In this document: positions 19,090-28,585 of the stretch, in pieces | How positions within the stretch are numbered: the first letter of the stretch is position 1 | Layout: each line of letters begins with the position of its first letter | NCBI GenBank assembly: GCA_003427395.1 | Contig: BFEA01000131.1 | Coordinates: 2,220,010 to 2,266,782, forward strand | DNA: 46,773 nucleotides | From: Chara braunii | Taxonomy: Eukaryota; Streptophyta; Charophyceae; Charales; Characeae | Direction: 5' to 3' | Notes under the pieces: generated by a model | The model's input: only the letters and a program-made list of their open reading frames with translations | Told to the model about the DNA's origin: nothing | Database searches by the model: none | Position numbers and translations under genes: made by a program

Positions 19090-19779
19090 GGGAGATTGCC
19101 TGGGAAGGTTCTCACGCAACACCCCATCATGATGTCGCACATAGAATCATCATTTATTGTTCTCGTTCGATTGACGATCGGAAATGGAAATATGCGAAAG
19201 CGCAAGGAAGTGAGGGTTAAAATGCTAATACACAGCCGCAACCTTGAAGAAAATGTTCCGTCGCCTACTCCGAAAATTTTACGCTTCGGGCCTCCTGGAC
19301 CACAATGGCTGGCAGAACCAGCCGAAAAAGAAAAAAAGTGCCTCGCTGGCGGTTCGCCAAAGCTTGGCGCGCTGCGGAGCGCGTCCAGGCCCGGGTGTAC
19401 TGGTGGTTGGGGCAAAGAAACTCGTTAATAGGACCAAGTTGTGCGCGCAAACAGCGTTGGTGCCACGCAACTCTTCTTCCGCCCGCGGCAAAGCCGACAA
19501 TGTGGTACATCTTCTAGCCGCCGATCCCAGCAATGCAGGCTGCAACTTTTGGGGGTCAGCTGCCAGAGCAAAACGGCTGGCGGCGCCAGCCAAAACGAGG
19601 ACCACGGCGGTTCATCTTTTTTGGGGGGGGTGCAACTACGTCACAGTCACATTTTCAGTTCTAAATCCACTTCAGGCATCCCTCGAATGCAACACATCCC
19701 CACCCAACCCTGAAGGTGGATTAGATACATTCATGGATTTCCTCGCTTTGGCCCAAAATCCGCGAAACCGTGACTGAAA
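19090..19779. other. GC-rich stretch with short hairpins, no gene recognised
   Basis: Holds GGCTGGCAGAACCAGCC (about 19303) and GGCTGGCGGCGCCAGCC (about 19573), both hairpins related to the pair at 1152 and 1253. It also holds a TTGGGGGGGG-ACTACGTCACAGTCAC segment (19620-19647) resembling one end of the MITE at 22145. A 177-codon open frame (19244-19777) has no recognisable domain. Confidence 0.5.
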
Positions 19780-19892
19780 CGCATTCACATACATAGACTA
19801 GTGAGAGGATGAGATAGATGCGTACTACCAAGAAAGATGAAATAGATGACAGAAGAATATACCTTACCTTAAAAAAAAAAAAAAAAAAAAAA
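19780..19892 (+). repeat. Retroposon-like 3' tail ending in poly(A)
   Basis: CATACATAGACTAGTGAGAG then GATGAGATAGATG leads to an A-run of about 23 bases (19870-19892). Nearly the same tail (CATAGAGTACTGAGAGGATG then ACATAGATG) follows the tRNA-derived element at 24170-24305. Confidence 0.5.
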
Positions 19893-20129
19893 ACTGAAAA
19901 CGTTGACCTCACCCTAGTTTTCCCTTTTTTGGGGGGCGCGGAGGGCGTTTTGAGCTCCAGGAGATTGTGGTTCGCAATGGCTGGTGGTCTAACCACCACT
20001 GGAAATTTCGACCATTTCACCAGCTTCGATCTTTTTTTTTTCTTTTTTTTTTCCGAGGGGAAGCCTTGGCTATCTACTAGAGGGGGTTCAATCTTGTTCA
20101 ATCCCTAAACATGTGCAATTCCATGTCCT

Positions 20130-20180
20130 ATGACCATGGCCCCTGCGTAAAAATGACATGCATAAATAGAGAAATGGTCC
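20130..20180 (+). pseudogene. U6 snRNA-derived sequence, 3' half
   Basis: CATGGCCCCTGCG, then ATGACATGCATAAAT, then AGAGAAATGGTCC matches the 3' half of eukaryotic U6 snRNA with a few changes (AAAAATGAC for AAGGATGAC, TAGAG for TCGAG). The 5' half with the ACAGAGA box is absent. An A-rich stretch follows, so it looks like a truncated retro-copy, not a gene. Confidence 0.7.
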
Positions 20181-20339
20181 GGCAAAAGACAAATAAGAGA
20201 AAAGAAAAAGAAACTCAAAACAGAAAGAAGCAGGACAGTGCAGGACTACGTAGAATGGACACCACCTGGAGCATGGTTCCACTAGCAACCGCATAGGATA
20301 GAAAAGAGTTTGTGTGTCGCAGTTGAGTGACCCAAATCC

Positions 20340-20430
20340 TGCCGTGCAGTACTCGTTTTTTTTTTTGTTTTTTTTTTTCCGTATTCATATAGCCAGGAAA
20401 CGGGCCCGGTGTCCCTTACGTCAAATTTTG
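20340..20430 (-). repeat. SINE-like family copy, short, with poly(T) upstream
   Basis: On the minus strand this reads GGGACACCGGGCCCGTTTCC, followed by the complement of the T-runs at 20358-20381, giving a poly(A)-like tail. Only the 3' part of the unit is present. Confidence 0.55.
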
Positions 20431-22144
20431 CTGCGGTCAAACGGGCTAAGCAAGGCACTCCTGGCCAAACCTATCCCCACCGCAGCCCCACCAATCGTGA
20501 TACCACTAACCTTCAAACCAACTAATCGGATTACCATCCCCCAATACCTAGTTAGTATCTACTAATTGCTCACAATTACAATTCGTTTTAGAAACACCAT
20601 CTCTATTTTCGTTTTCCAATATTCCAATTAGTATCCCACAATCCGTCGACTGTCACCAGCAATTCCAAGCACCAACTGCTATCTGAATTCGTCAATTGCT
20701 CTATCTCTATCTGCTTACGTATCTACTTTTTAAGTCTTCATCAGTGTCATGACACTTCAGAAGACCTAACACCGATGAACACTCCCAACCTTAAGACAAA
20801 GGAACAACACAGCACAAACTATAAGAACGCGGTCAAACGACACCAAACCCTAGCTGTCATGCTAACACTGAGTAATACGAACAACACAACACAAGCAGCC
20901 ATAAAAGGTAACAAAACGACATCAAACCCTAGATACCAACCCCAATATAAGCCAGTAAAATTGCAATCCACATTCTGTCGAAAAATTCACAGACAATACC
21001 CTGAGTCTCATCACGCGCGAAGCAGGAACATCAGCAACCATGGACAACCCTGATCGTGGCTTGAAGCCCGTTGTCATCGACGGTGGGCGATACCGGTTAC
21101 AGTATGAAGTCCGTTGTCTTTCTCCCGGAAGTCGGCGTTTGATAGATGCACTCGTGTCCTCATCTCCAGCTTCTCGCCCAGAAAAGTTGCAACAGCACCG
21201 GCAAGTCAACCGTGTTCCGTATCTATAATCAGAGGGCAAAGCCCCTGATCAGGTGATAATACTGATATGCACGACGCGCAGATCCTGCCCGCTGACCGAC
21301 CCCACATCTCCCCCTTCCTTCCTCGGTGAAACAAGGATTACCGGCTGTCGTCGGCCAAGACCAGTCATGGCAGGTGCATGGTTATGCCCCCTTGAAGCGG
21401 TGTCAACCTCAGCGCCCACGCGCTCTATCGCCTCTCCGCTCCCACCATTCCCAACAGCAAGCTCTGGCTAGGCGCAGCCAATTTCACTACCCCTGTGCGA
21501 TCCCCCGCTGCCTGCGCATCGCAGTGAGGCGGCCGTGCAGTACTCGTGAGTAATCCCACAGTCAGTATTTTACATTTATTTCCCGAAAAAGTAAGGAGAT
21601 CTTTGTTCCCCTCCTCCTCTCCTTAACACTGGGCTTGCTGGTGCAAAGGAAGCTTCCCGCCAAAATCTTTTCAATCCGTTGGGGGTATGGCCAACCCCAA
21701 ATAGGGTGGGGTCGGCCATAGGCCCACTGGATAGAATATTTTCAATATTTCGCTTGCTGTTGTGCAATTATCTCATTAGGTGGAGCCCTCCATCAATCAC
21801 GGAGTATACGAAGCGCATCATGATCACTGCTGACAGAAGTTGAGTTCATTCCAGAAAAGAAAATGTGGCAGTTACTTTGTGCCGTGTTGTTGCAACCACC
21901 ACCATCGGATCATTTGTGATCTGATGGCTGGGAAGCTCTCTGCCGTGATCTCAGGTGGGAGGTCTCTGTTCCTTTTTTTTTTTTTTTGGCCTTTCTCCTG
22001 TTTTCTCAGCCCGGAAATTCGTAATGAACCAGCCAGGCCGCCGCCACTCAGTGTCACACTGGGTCGGCCACACTCCTATCTGACTGCTAATGGGACCATG
22101 CTCCTGGCGACTCAGTCTGAGGGTTGAAGAGGTCCCTTTTTTTT
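20431..22144. other. No gene recognised
   Basis: Mixed DNA. Notable items are an imperfect 32-base palindrome at 20735-20766 centred on AGTGTCATGACACT, two AAACCCTAG motifs (20846, 20924), and a small hairpin around ATGGCCAACCCC (21687) and GGGGTCGGCCAT (21708). Several short open frames, such as 21040-21228, have no recognisable content. Confidence 0.45.
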
Positions 22145-22343
22145 GGGGGGGGGAACTACGCGGGAGTCACAGAAATGAGTTATAATTGCACTATGGGCCA
22201 AGATACAGTTTCAAATTGCATTTCGGGCAATGTATACAACCCTGCTTTCTGGCCAGGTAGGGTGCCCGAAGTGCAATTGCAAACTGCATTTTTCCCCATA
22301 GTGCAATTATAACAAGTTTTTGTGACTCTACTGGAGTTACCCC
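22145..22343. mobile_element. MITE with about 75-bp inverted repeats, 199 bp
   Basis: The left arm (GGGAACTACGCGGGAGTCAC, then TTATAATTGCACTATGGG, then TTGCATTTCGGGCA) is mirrored by the right arm (TGCCCGAAGTGCAATTG, then CCCATAGTGCAATTATAA, then GTGACTCTACTGGAGTTACC). T-runs lie on both sides and may be the target duplication. It has no coding content. Confidence 0.8.
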
Positions 22344-22439
22344 TTTTTTTTTCTTCTTTTTTTTTTCTTCTTTTTTTTTTCACAGCCCAGGGTGTTGTAG
22401 AGGCCAAGGACTAGACCCACGGTGATCGCTGGCAGCGGC

Positions 22440-22940
22440 AGCCGATGGTTGTCCTGACAGGATAGGCTACCCCTTCCCTACCTTTCCCCACATGAATACT
22501 CCCAGTGCACCACCTATCCTTACTATCCTACCTCAGTGTGACCAACACTGAGGATCATCACCCTACCAGTATCGAGGGCAACTTGGACCAGACAGAAGTG
22601 ACAAGCACCAAGGCTGGGCCGACCCCCCAGCCCTAGTGGAAGCGGAAGCGGACGAACCTTGCCGTACAGAAACTTCGGACGCCAGGCTCATGCAGTTTTC
22701 TACAGGCCCAATCCAGAGAGTCTACCCAGCAGGAGTACCTAAGCAAGGCAAGCCATCGCCCACGGACACATCCTACTGTCCTTCTACTGTCCTTCCCCTA
22801 ACTTACCCAAGGCTAGGCGGAACTCAGACTAGCCGGAGCGACATATATCCCTACCCTACCCTAGAGTTAAGCCATGCATGAGTAGACCCAGTCATATACC
22901 TGATAGACCACCCCCGCCTGGTATCATAGTTGTGTGTGTA
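22440..22940. other. No gene recognised
   Basis: Unremarkable sequence. An 81-codon frame at 22636-22881 has no recognisable motif. Confidence 0.4.
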
Positions 22941-22944
22941 TATG

Positions 22945-23095
22945 TGTGCCCAGAGGCCATGTATGTTAGTATGAGCCTGTAGGCTATGTGTATATATGTT
23001 CACGAGCCATGTTTACGTCTGCCCGAAGGCTATGTGTGCTCTGTGTAACTGTATCGCGAGATGTATGTGCCCGAAGGCCAGATATGTGTAGTACT
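22945..23095 (+). repeat. Degenerate minisatellite with GCCCGAAGGC units
   Basis: Units of roughly 30-40 bases recur: GCCCAGAGGCCATGTATG, GCCTGTAGGCTATGTGTA, GCCCGAAGGCTATGTGTG and GCCCGAAGGCCAGATATG. Each has a small GCC...GGC palindrome followed by an ATGTGTAT-like stretch. Confidence 0.6.
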
Positions 23096-23159
23096 ATGTG
23101 GAGGGAACTGTGTTCGTTGAAGAGACGACAGGCCAAGCTGGACAAGAACGCCCCCAAAG

Positions 23160-23232
23160 TCCCAAGCCAGACTCGAACCCATGATCTATGACATGTGACC
23201 TGAAGACTACCCCATTTGAGCAACAATCGCAA
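23160..23232 (-). repeat. tRNA-like pol III promoter remnant
   Basis: On the minus strand this reads TTGCTCAAATGGGGTAGTC (A-box-like), then 27 bases, then GGGTTCGAGTCTGGC (B-box-like, one base off consensus). The stems do not fold into a clean cloverleaf, so it is more likely a tRNA-derived repeat or decayed tRNA than a gene. Confidence 0.45.
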
Positions 23233-23454
23233 ACGGCACCTGTGTGTGATATGCCAGACTGGGGGAGATGAACAGAACAACCACAAGCAACAGCGACAAG
23301 CAACCCACGCAGTATGAAGACCCGACATACAACACCGTGGACAACCCTTGGGTGGTGCGGAGGCAGTGTCTTTAATAGCTTACCATGCGTCAGCCCAAGT
23401 GGGGGGGTGTCCAGCCGTGCGTCATTCTAACGCCCTGCTGGTGTCCATGTGCAA

Positions 23455-23540
23455 GGCTGCGGATTAGAACCTGCAACCTCATACCACAATGCGCATGATT
23501 TCCAACAGGTGCTCTAACCACTGAGCTACATCAACTGGAC
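23455..23540 (-). repeat. tRNA-like sequence with perfect A box
   Basis: On the minus strand this reads GATGTAGCTCAGTGGTTAGA, then GCACCTGTTGGAAATCATGC, then GGTTGCAGGTTCTAATCCGC. The A box is perfect, the D arm GCTC/GAGC pairs, and the B box has one mismatch. The loop TTGGAAA would hold a GGA anticodon (Ser-like), but the anticodon stem does not pair, so I treat it as a tRNA-derived pseudogene or SINE head. Confidence 0.5.
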
Positions 23541-23688
23541 ACAGGGTTGAAGAGGTCCTCAAGAGGTCCTCACCTCTCTTCAAACATCTTGGAACCCCAG
23601 CAGACTGGAGACGGTTACAAAGGGTGCCCATACTATTGGAAATTGCTCATACCACATTGCAAAGCCACTCCGGTTAGGCAATCCATCG

Positions 23689-24165
23689 GGATGATCAAAT
23701 GGTCGGTTGCTGACAGGCCTGTTGTATGCCTAGTAGCCAGCCTCTACAACAACCTGGACTTAAAAAAGTTGCATTCCGGAGGTCGTGGGTTCAATCCCCA
23801 TTGGCCTCACGTTCATGCCTGGGCATGCTTGGTGTTCTACCAGCTAGAGATAACCCGGTGGCCCCCAAAGCCAGCATTGGCAGGACCTTGGGCAATATTG
23901 TTGGTTGCTATGCAGCAATGGTATTGGCCATTAGACACCTGTAATGTGGGGTTGAAGGGGGCTCGGGGGAGGTGCAAGTGACTGGCCAAAGATGCTCGGC
24001 ACTAGCATTGCCGGTTCCCCCCCCGTCGGCAATGCCTGATCACCCTTTCATCGTGATGAGGGGCTGATACAAGCCTTGCTCTTACACCACAGCTGTGGTG
24101 CCAACCTACCCCGTGGGCCCATGGGCTGGGGAGAGTTCCAGGTTTGGTTGGTGTTCCCCCGTACT
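23689..24165 (+). repeat. tRNA-derived SINE-like element
   Basis: GGTTCAATCCC at 23788-23798 is a good pol III B box. Upstream, TAGTAGCCAGCC with AACCTGGACTTAAA is shared with the partial copy at 1066-1110. The body continues about 350 bases without coding content and is followed by the ACATAGATG tail and A-rich end at 24170-24305. I inferred the boundaries from these matches. Confidence 0.5.
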
Positions 24166-24305
24166 ATACATAGAGTACTGAGAGGATGACATAGATGAGA
24201 TATATGAGAAATAATATACATAGATAGATTCAGAGCAGAATATAGATTAGTTTTCTACTAATAATAATTATTATTTAAAAAAAAATAAAAAAAAAAATAA
24301 AAACA
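24166..24305 (+). repeat. A-rich retroposon tail
   Basis: Same tail as at 19780-19892 (CTGAGAGGATG, ACATAGATG), followed by AT-rich sequence and an A-rich run at 24277-24305. Confidence 0.5.
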
Positions 24306-24924
24306 GAAAAGAAAAAGAAAAGAAAGGCACGCAAACTAAAGCTAAGTAATGGCAGAGGGTTTAGGATGGCCTGGAATTTGTGTTTCAGGTGGTCCCATGC
24401 CCCCTTGGTTCTCTCGTGGAGGTAGTCAGCCATGTGTTCCCTTGCTTCAGATCTGGTCATCCAAATGTGTGCTGAGGGCACTCAAAGGAGCAGCGTGCCC
24501 TCCAGGCCACCATGAGAAGTTCAAGTCTGGTGATGGCGAGGAGGCCCCAAAGGAGGCAATAGACTGGTTCGGGGATCAATGGATAGAACCCGGCATAGTC
24601 ATGGCCGAGGTGCAGGGATCACATATAGAATGGAACGACTCGAGGAAGGAAGGACACTGCTGGCCATTAAAACCGCTCTCTCACTTCCGTGTCCCGACTT
24701 CGGCAACCCCCCCCTCCTTTGGTCTCTGTTCTGGATGAATCCCATGCCCTACCCCCGAGTCCCTCCTTGTCCCACCGCCTAACCCCCTGCTTCCTGACCC
24801 CTCTGTCAGTACCCACACCCAAGGTCTATCCTTTTCCCCACCCACAAAGACAAACTGACAAATAACGGGAACGATAGCAAATAAGCATTTATGGCCGCCG
24901 CTGGTAAAAAGCCACAGGGTGGGC
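24306..24924. other. No gene recognised
   Basis: A minus-strand frame near 24400-24480 (SEAREHMADYLHERTKGAWD) has protein-like composition but no homologue I recognise, and the neighbouring frames are closed. It may be a decayed transposon gene. Confidence 0.3.
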
Positions 24925-25063
24925 ACAAATGGTTAAAAGGTACCCTCACTTTTCACCCCTAGGGTAACCTTGCACTCTACAGATTGGTGTAAAGTATGGT
25001 TAAAATGACCCTTTGGTTTTCTTATAAATGAGGGTGAAAATTGGGGGGTCGGTTAACTTTCTC
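24925..25063. mobile_element. Short MITE of the same family as 6306-6720
   Basis: The left end ACAAATGGTTAAAAGG with CTTTTCACC resembles the right end of the 415-bp element. The right end, read on the other strand, gives GTTAACCGACCCCCCA, then TTTTCACCCTCATTTATAAG, then AAAACCA. This matches about 55 bases of the left end of the 415-bp element. No matching 9-bp target duplication is visible, so this copy is older or deleted inside. Confidence 0.75.
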
Positions 25064-25100
25064 TCGGTAAGTTGGGGGGAGTACCGGATAAATATGCAAC

Positions 25101-25430
25101 GGGCAGAGGGTTTAGGATGAGAGAAGAAACCAGAGGGCTACTAGTAGGTTGGTTGGGGAAGGGGTTGGGACAGAGGAAGGGTTTAGGAAGGGTTTAGGGG
25201 ACACAGTCCCAGAAGGAAGGGCAATTGGGAAACGGCTGCTACGTACGACAAGCCTTCCCTCCACCACACAATGGAGAAGGGTAAGGCAGAGGGTTTAGGA
25301 TGAGGGAAGAAACCAGAGGGCTAGGTTCGGGTGCGGAAGGGGTGAGGGGAGCGGAAGGGTTCCGAGTCAGAGAGGGTTCAGGGGACAGAGTCCCAGAAGG
25401 AAGGGCAACTGGGAGAGGTCCACTGGGTAT
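25101..25430 (+). repeat. Tandem duplication, about 183-bp spacing, with GGGTTTAGG motifs
   Basis: GCAGAGGGTTTAGGATGAGA at 25104 recurs at 25287 with one change. Both copies then have GAAGAAACCAGAGGGCTA and later GACA-AGTCCCAGAAGGAAGG. A third GGCAGAGGGTTTAGGATG lies at 24354. AGGGTTTAGG contains one plant-type telomere repeat, probably by chance. Confidence 0.7.
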
Positions 25431-25712
25431 GACAAGGGTTACATTAGCACTTGGTTACACAGCACCAAGACACAGGGGGGCTGCAGAGACCTGGAATTGG
25501 CTGCGACCAATTAGCCTCAGGGAGGTATAGGACGGAAAGGACAATCTGCAGTTATTCCGGGAACGGGGCAGGGCTAGTATAAAGAGGGGGCTCCACAATG
25601 GGAAGAACAACATTTGCAGCTCCATGGAGAACGGAGATCCTGGGGCAGGAAGTGTGACGGCTATAGCCCCAAGAAACTATGGAAGGAAAACACAGTGTTG
25701 CAAAATGTACTC

Positions 25713-25800
25713 GAGGGACGCTGGACCCCGTTTCCAGCAGGTGCCGCTCCCCACCAATCGATGGAGCAGCCCAGACAAGCCCTCAATTCTGGTGGTTCTC
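25713..25800 (+). repeat. SINE-like family copy, longest
   Basis: GGACGCTGGACCCCGTTTCC, then AGCAGGTGCCGCTCCCC, then ACCAATCGATGGAGCAG, then AAGCCCTCAATTCTGG. It has all four blocks of the family consensus. A T-run and a run of about 18 C lie 50-90 bases downstream (25857-25888). Confidence 0.75.
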
Positions 25801-26002
25801 TCACCACCACTGGGATAGAGCCATCCACATCAGGGGCTGCATTTGCATCTGTTCTTTTTTTTTTCCTTTCCCCCCCCCCCCCCCCCCCCTCATACATCAT
25901 CCCTAGTCGATTTGATGAGCAGTTAATCCCCTCGCCTGAGGTAAAGCAATGCTGCTCAGTGCTCATCAATGACTACTCATGATTGGTTCCGGTTTTGCAA
26001 TT

Positions 26003-26148
26003 GGGACGCTGGACCCGATTTCCAGCTGGTGCAGGTCCCCACCAATAGATTGGCGCCATCTTCTATTGGGGTCCTATTCCCGGAGGGTGCTCCTATCACC
26101 TCCTTGAATAGGCCCCTTCCAGATGTTTAGAAAAAAAAAAAAAAAAAA
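26003..26148 (+). repeat. SINE-like family copy with A-run
   Basis: GGGACGCTGGACCCGATTTC, then AGCTGGTGCAGGTCCCC, then ACCAATAGATTGG. An A-run of about 19 bases at 26130-26148 closes the segment. Confidence 0.65.
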
Positions 26149-26680
26149 AGGATGCCCAAATCAAATGCGACAGGAGCCCCCTTTGCTGATGATTGCTTTT
26201 TTTTTTGTCTTTTTTTTTTGTTTTGTTTTTGTTTTGTTTTGTTCCCTTATGATTGCTTTCAAAAAAAGAAAACAGAAGAAAAGAAGAAAAGAAAAGCCGT
26301 CCCCTAACACCTTCTCTTCTGTGTACCGTCTTCTGTCGCATCGTTGATTACTGTTGCTGGATGGCAATGGTGGAATCGTCTTCTCCTCCCCTTCTCCATT
26401 TGGTGGCAGGGATAACGGGAAGCAAGTTTATCTAGGTAAGCCATCAGGGTCCCCTAAGGCTTGTATATTCAGCTTTGTGTGCCATACTTCAACTTTCTGA
26501 AGGGCCTTGCGTTTGATCCTCAGTGTACTTGCCCAATTTTTTTTTATATTTTTAAAAAATTATTATTATTATTTTTTATATTTTTTTATACTTGCCCAAT
26601 ATGAATGAATGCTCTCTCTTTATTTATTTATTTATATTATTTTATTATTTTTATTATTATTATTATCAGGGTTACCTGAC
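26149..26680. other. T-rich/A-rich low complexity, no gene
   Basis: Alternating T-, TTTTG- and A-rich runs (26200-26290) and ATT/TTA repeats (26535-26670). Open frames here are homopolymer translations. Confidence 0.6.
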
Positions 26681-26770
26681 CGAACGTTCGGGGGTCCCCG
26701 GGCTGGCCCCCGAACGTTCGGGCGTTTGGGGTCCCGTTCGGGGGCCGAACACCTCCAGGTTCGGCCCCCG
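26681..26770. repeat. GC-rich nested palindromes with CGAACGTTCG
   Basis: CGAACGTTCGGGGG at 26681 and CCCCCGAACGTTCGGG at 26707 are complementary, and TTCGGGGGCCGAAC (26738) is itself a palindrome. The block forms nested hairpins in an otherwise AT-rich setting. Confidence 0.7.
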
Positions 26771-26779
26771 CCAAAACAT

Positions 26780-27170
26780 ATTTCGGGGCCTAAACATAAG
26801 TTTTTTTTTCTGAATGTTTTTTTGTGAGTTCTCTATGATGTAACCTACACGCCTATAAATTTTGAAGCCATTCTGCTTAGCCAAAAAAACATTAAAAATC
26901 TTCAAAGATGGGGGTGTCAAAACGTGCTCGCCCACTCACTATTTTGTTTTTTTTCACTTTTAACTTTTTGTTTTCACTTTATTTCGGGGCCTANAAAANN
27001 TTATNNTTTTTTGAAAANTTTTTAANGAGTTATTGATTATGTAAACTANATATCTGTAAATTTTCAGGGCATTTGTCAATGCCAAAAAATAATTAAAAAT
27101 CGGCAAAGATGNCGGTGTCGAAAAGGTGCTGGCACACTCACTCATTTTAATTCTCTTTTTATTTTTTCTT
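26780..27170. repeat. Two diverged tandem copies of a 200-bp unit
   Basis: ATTTCGGGGCCTA at 26780 and 26981 each lead, over about 170 bases, to GTGTC-AAA-GTGCT and then CACTCACT. The second copy holds several N bases (26994-27112), so its exact identity is unclear. Confidence 0.65.
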
Positions 27171-27525
27171 ATTTTTATCAAAGTGTTTATTTTCTGTATT
27201 GGATTTTTAATTCAAATTTGTTAAAGAATTTGGATGTAGTGCCCAGGCAAATGTTGTTCAGTTTAAAAATTTGAAGTAAAAAAAAAAAAAAAAAAAGTGT
27301 TCACAAAATTCCGAAATTACTAGTAGTAGTAGTAGTAGTACTTTATTTTGCTACTTTTTTTTTTTTTTTTTTTTTTTAACCATCAAAAGAATTTCGATTT
27401 GTAAATCAGATCGACATCAACATTGCGTACATTTTCTTTCCCAGCCCCTCAACATATACGGAGAAAAACAAAATCTACCAGCGACAAGAAGGCAAGAGAA
27501 GTGGAGGAAAAAGACCTGCCTTGAC
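27171..27525. other. AT-rich sequence with poly(A), poly(T) and (TAG)n
   Basis: A-run at 27279-27296, seven TAG repeats near 27320-27340, T-run at 27355-27377. No gene is visible. Confidence 0.5.
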
Positions 27526-28180
27526 CTGGGTCTAGTCCCACCTACAGCATTGAGTTTTCTCAACGCTGAGCTTTCTATCACGTGCGGCATGGTGGGACGG
27601 AGCTCTGCCGTTGATGTATTGCGATCTGATGGTGCCGAAATACAGGAAAATAACCTATTAGATTTTGTCTTTTTGTAGAATTTTTATTTGACGTGAAAAC
27701 CGTTTTGTAGTATGCTTTGGCCCTTTTGGTTTGGGCGGGAAACCATTGTGCGTTGAGAAAACTACCCTACCGAGGGTAGGGTAGATTTCTCAACGGCCGT
27801 GCCTTTCCTTTTTTCGGATTTTTTAGACATCATTGCATCCTGAAACGGAGGAACTCTAACAGCTGTGTTTGGCTCTCTGGCATGAAACTCGTTTCCTTCT
27901 TTGGGCAATGAATGCATTTGGCCATCCACGTTGTCCCTGTCCATTTTACGAATGGTGACCTCTTGTCCCCTCACCACGGGGAGTAGCCCTTTTTCACGGA
28001 GACGGTCACTCCGACTGTTCCAGACATTTTCATTTCTTGTTATAAAAAATAAAGAGAAAAGTTGTTTCTAGCTTTTTTTTCAGTTTTTTTATTTCTTGTT
28101 TCGAATCTATTAAAGTCGAAATGGCGTCACACCGTTGAGTTTTCTAAACTCAACAACCTTAGGTGGGACCAGACACCTGG
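27526..28180. repeat. Cluster of GTTGAGAAA hairpins
   Basis: Three hairpins share arms of the GTTGAG type. At 27547-27566, CATTGAGTTTTCTCAACG. At 27752-27797, CGTTGAGAAA with CTACCCTACC mirrored by GGTAGGGTAG with TTTCTCAACG. At 28131-28151, GTTGAGTTTTCTAAACTCAA. The first and third also share an inverted neighbour block (TAGTCCCACCTA against TAGGTGGGACCAG). The stem-loops could be the ends of a decayed mobile element. A minus-strand 71-codon frame between them has no motif. Confidence 0.6.
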
Positions 28181-28585
28181 GAGGCTAAGGGAAATCTATC
28201 ATCGACCACAAGATAAGAGAAGTTGGGGAAAAAAAAAAAGAAAAGGACATGGCCCCATCTAGGAGGTTAAGGGCATATTGTGACTGTATCGGACCCTGCT
28301 AATGACTACATTCCGTAGATAAAGAACTACGGTAGTGCGAGTACAATTGCCTCTTGTTCCGTCTGGTACAACGAGGACAAGACTGAAGAGTGGACAAGAG
28401 TGCAGAGATAAGGAGATTGAGACTAATAAGTCGATCATGATGATTGGAAGACTCTGACCTACACAAGACCACAACTCCGCACACATCCGAAAAAATGGAA
28501 ACTACCTAGAATTAACACTATGTTTCTCCTTTCTCACTTAAAGTTTCTCTCTTGCTCTTTCTTTCCCTCACACCTAGACGATCGC
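28181..28585 (-). other. 3' flank of the PFP gene
   Basis: Contains ACAAGATAAGAGAAGTTGGG, a direct partial repeat of 27483-27505. No further gene is seen. On the minus strand the gene's 3' untranslated region probably lies within 28480-28585. I cannot pick a certain poly(A) signal. Confidence 0.4.

Noticed and set aside
22945-23095. CRISPR-like array
   Set aside because: Units are degenerate, repeats are short, spacers are not unique, and the genome is eukaryotic. No cas genes.
23455-23540. Functional tRNA-Ser gene
   Set aside because: A and B boxes are good but the anticodon stem does not pair and the acceptor arm is poor.
25101-25430. Interstitial telomere array
   Set aside because: Only single TTTAGGG-like words inside a larger duplicated unit, not a tandem array.
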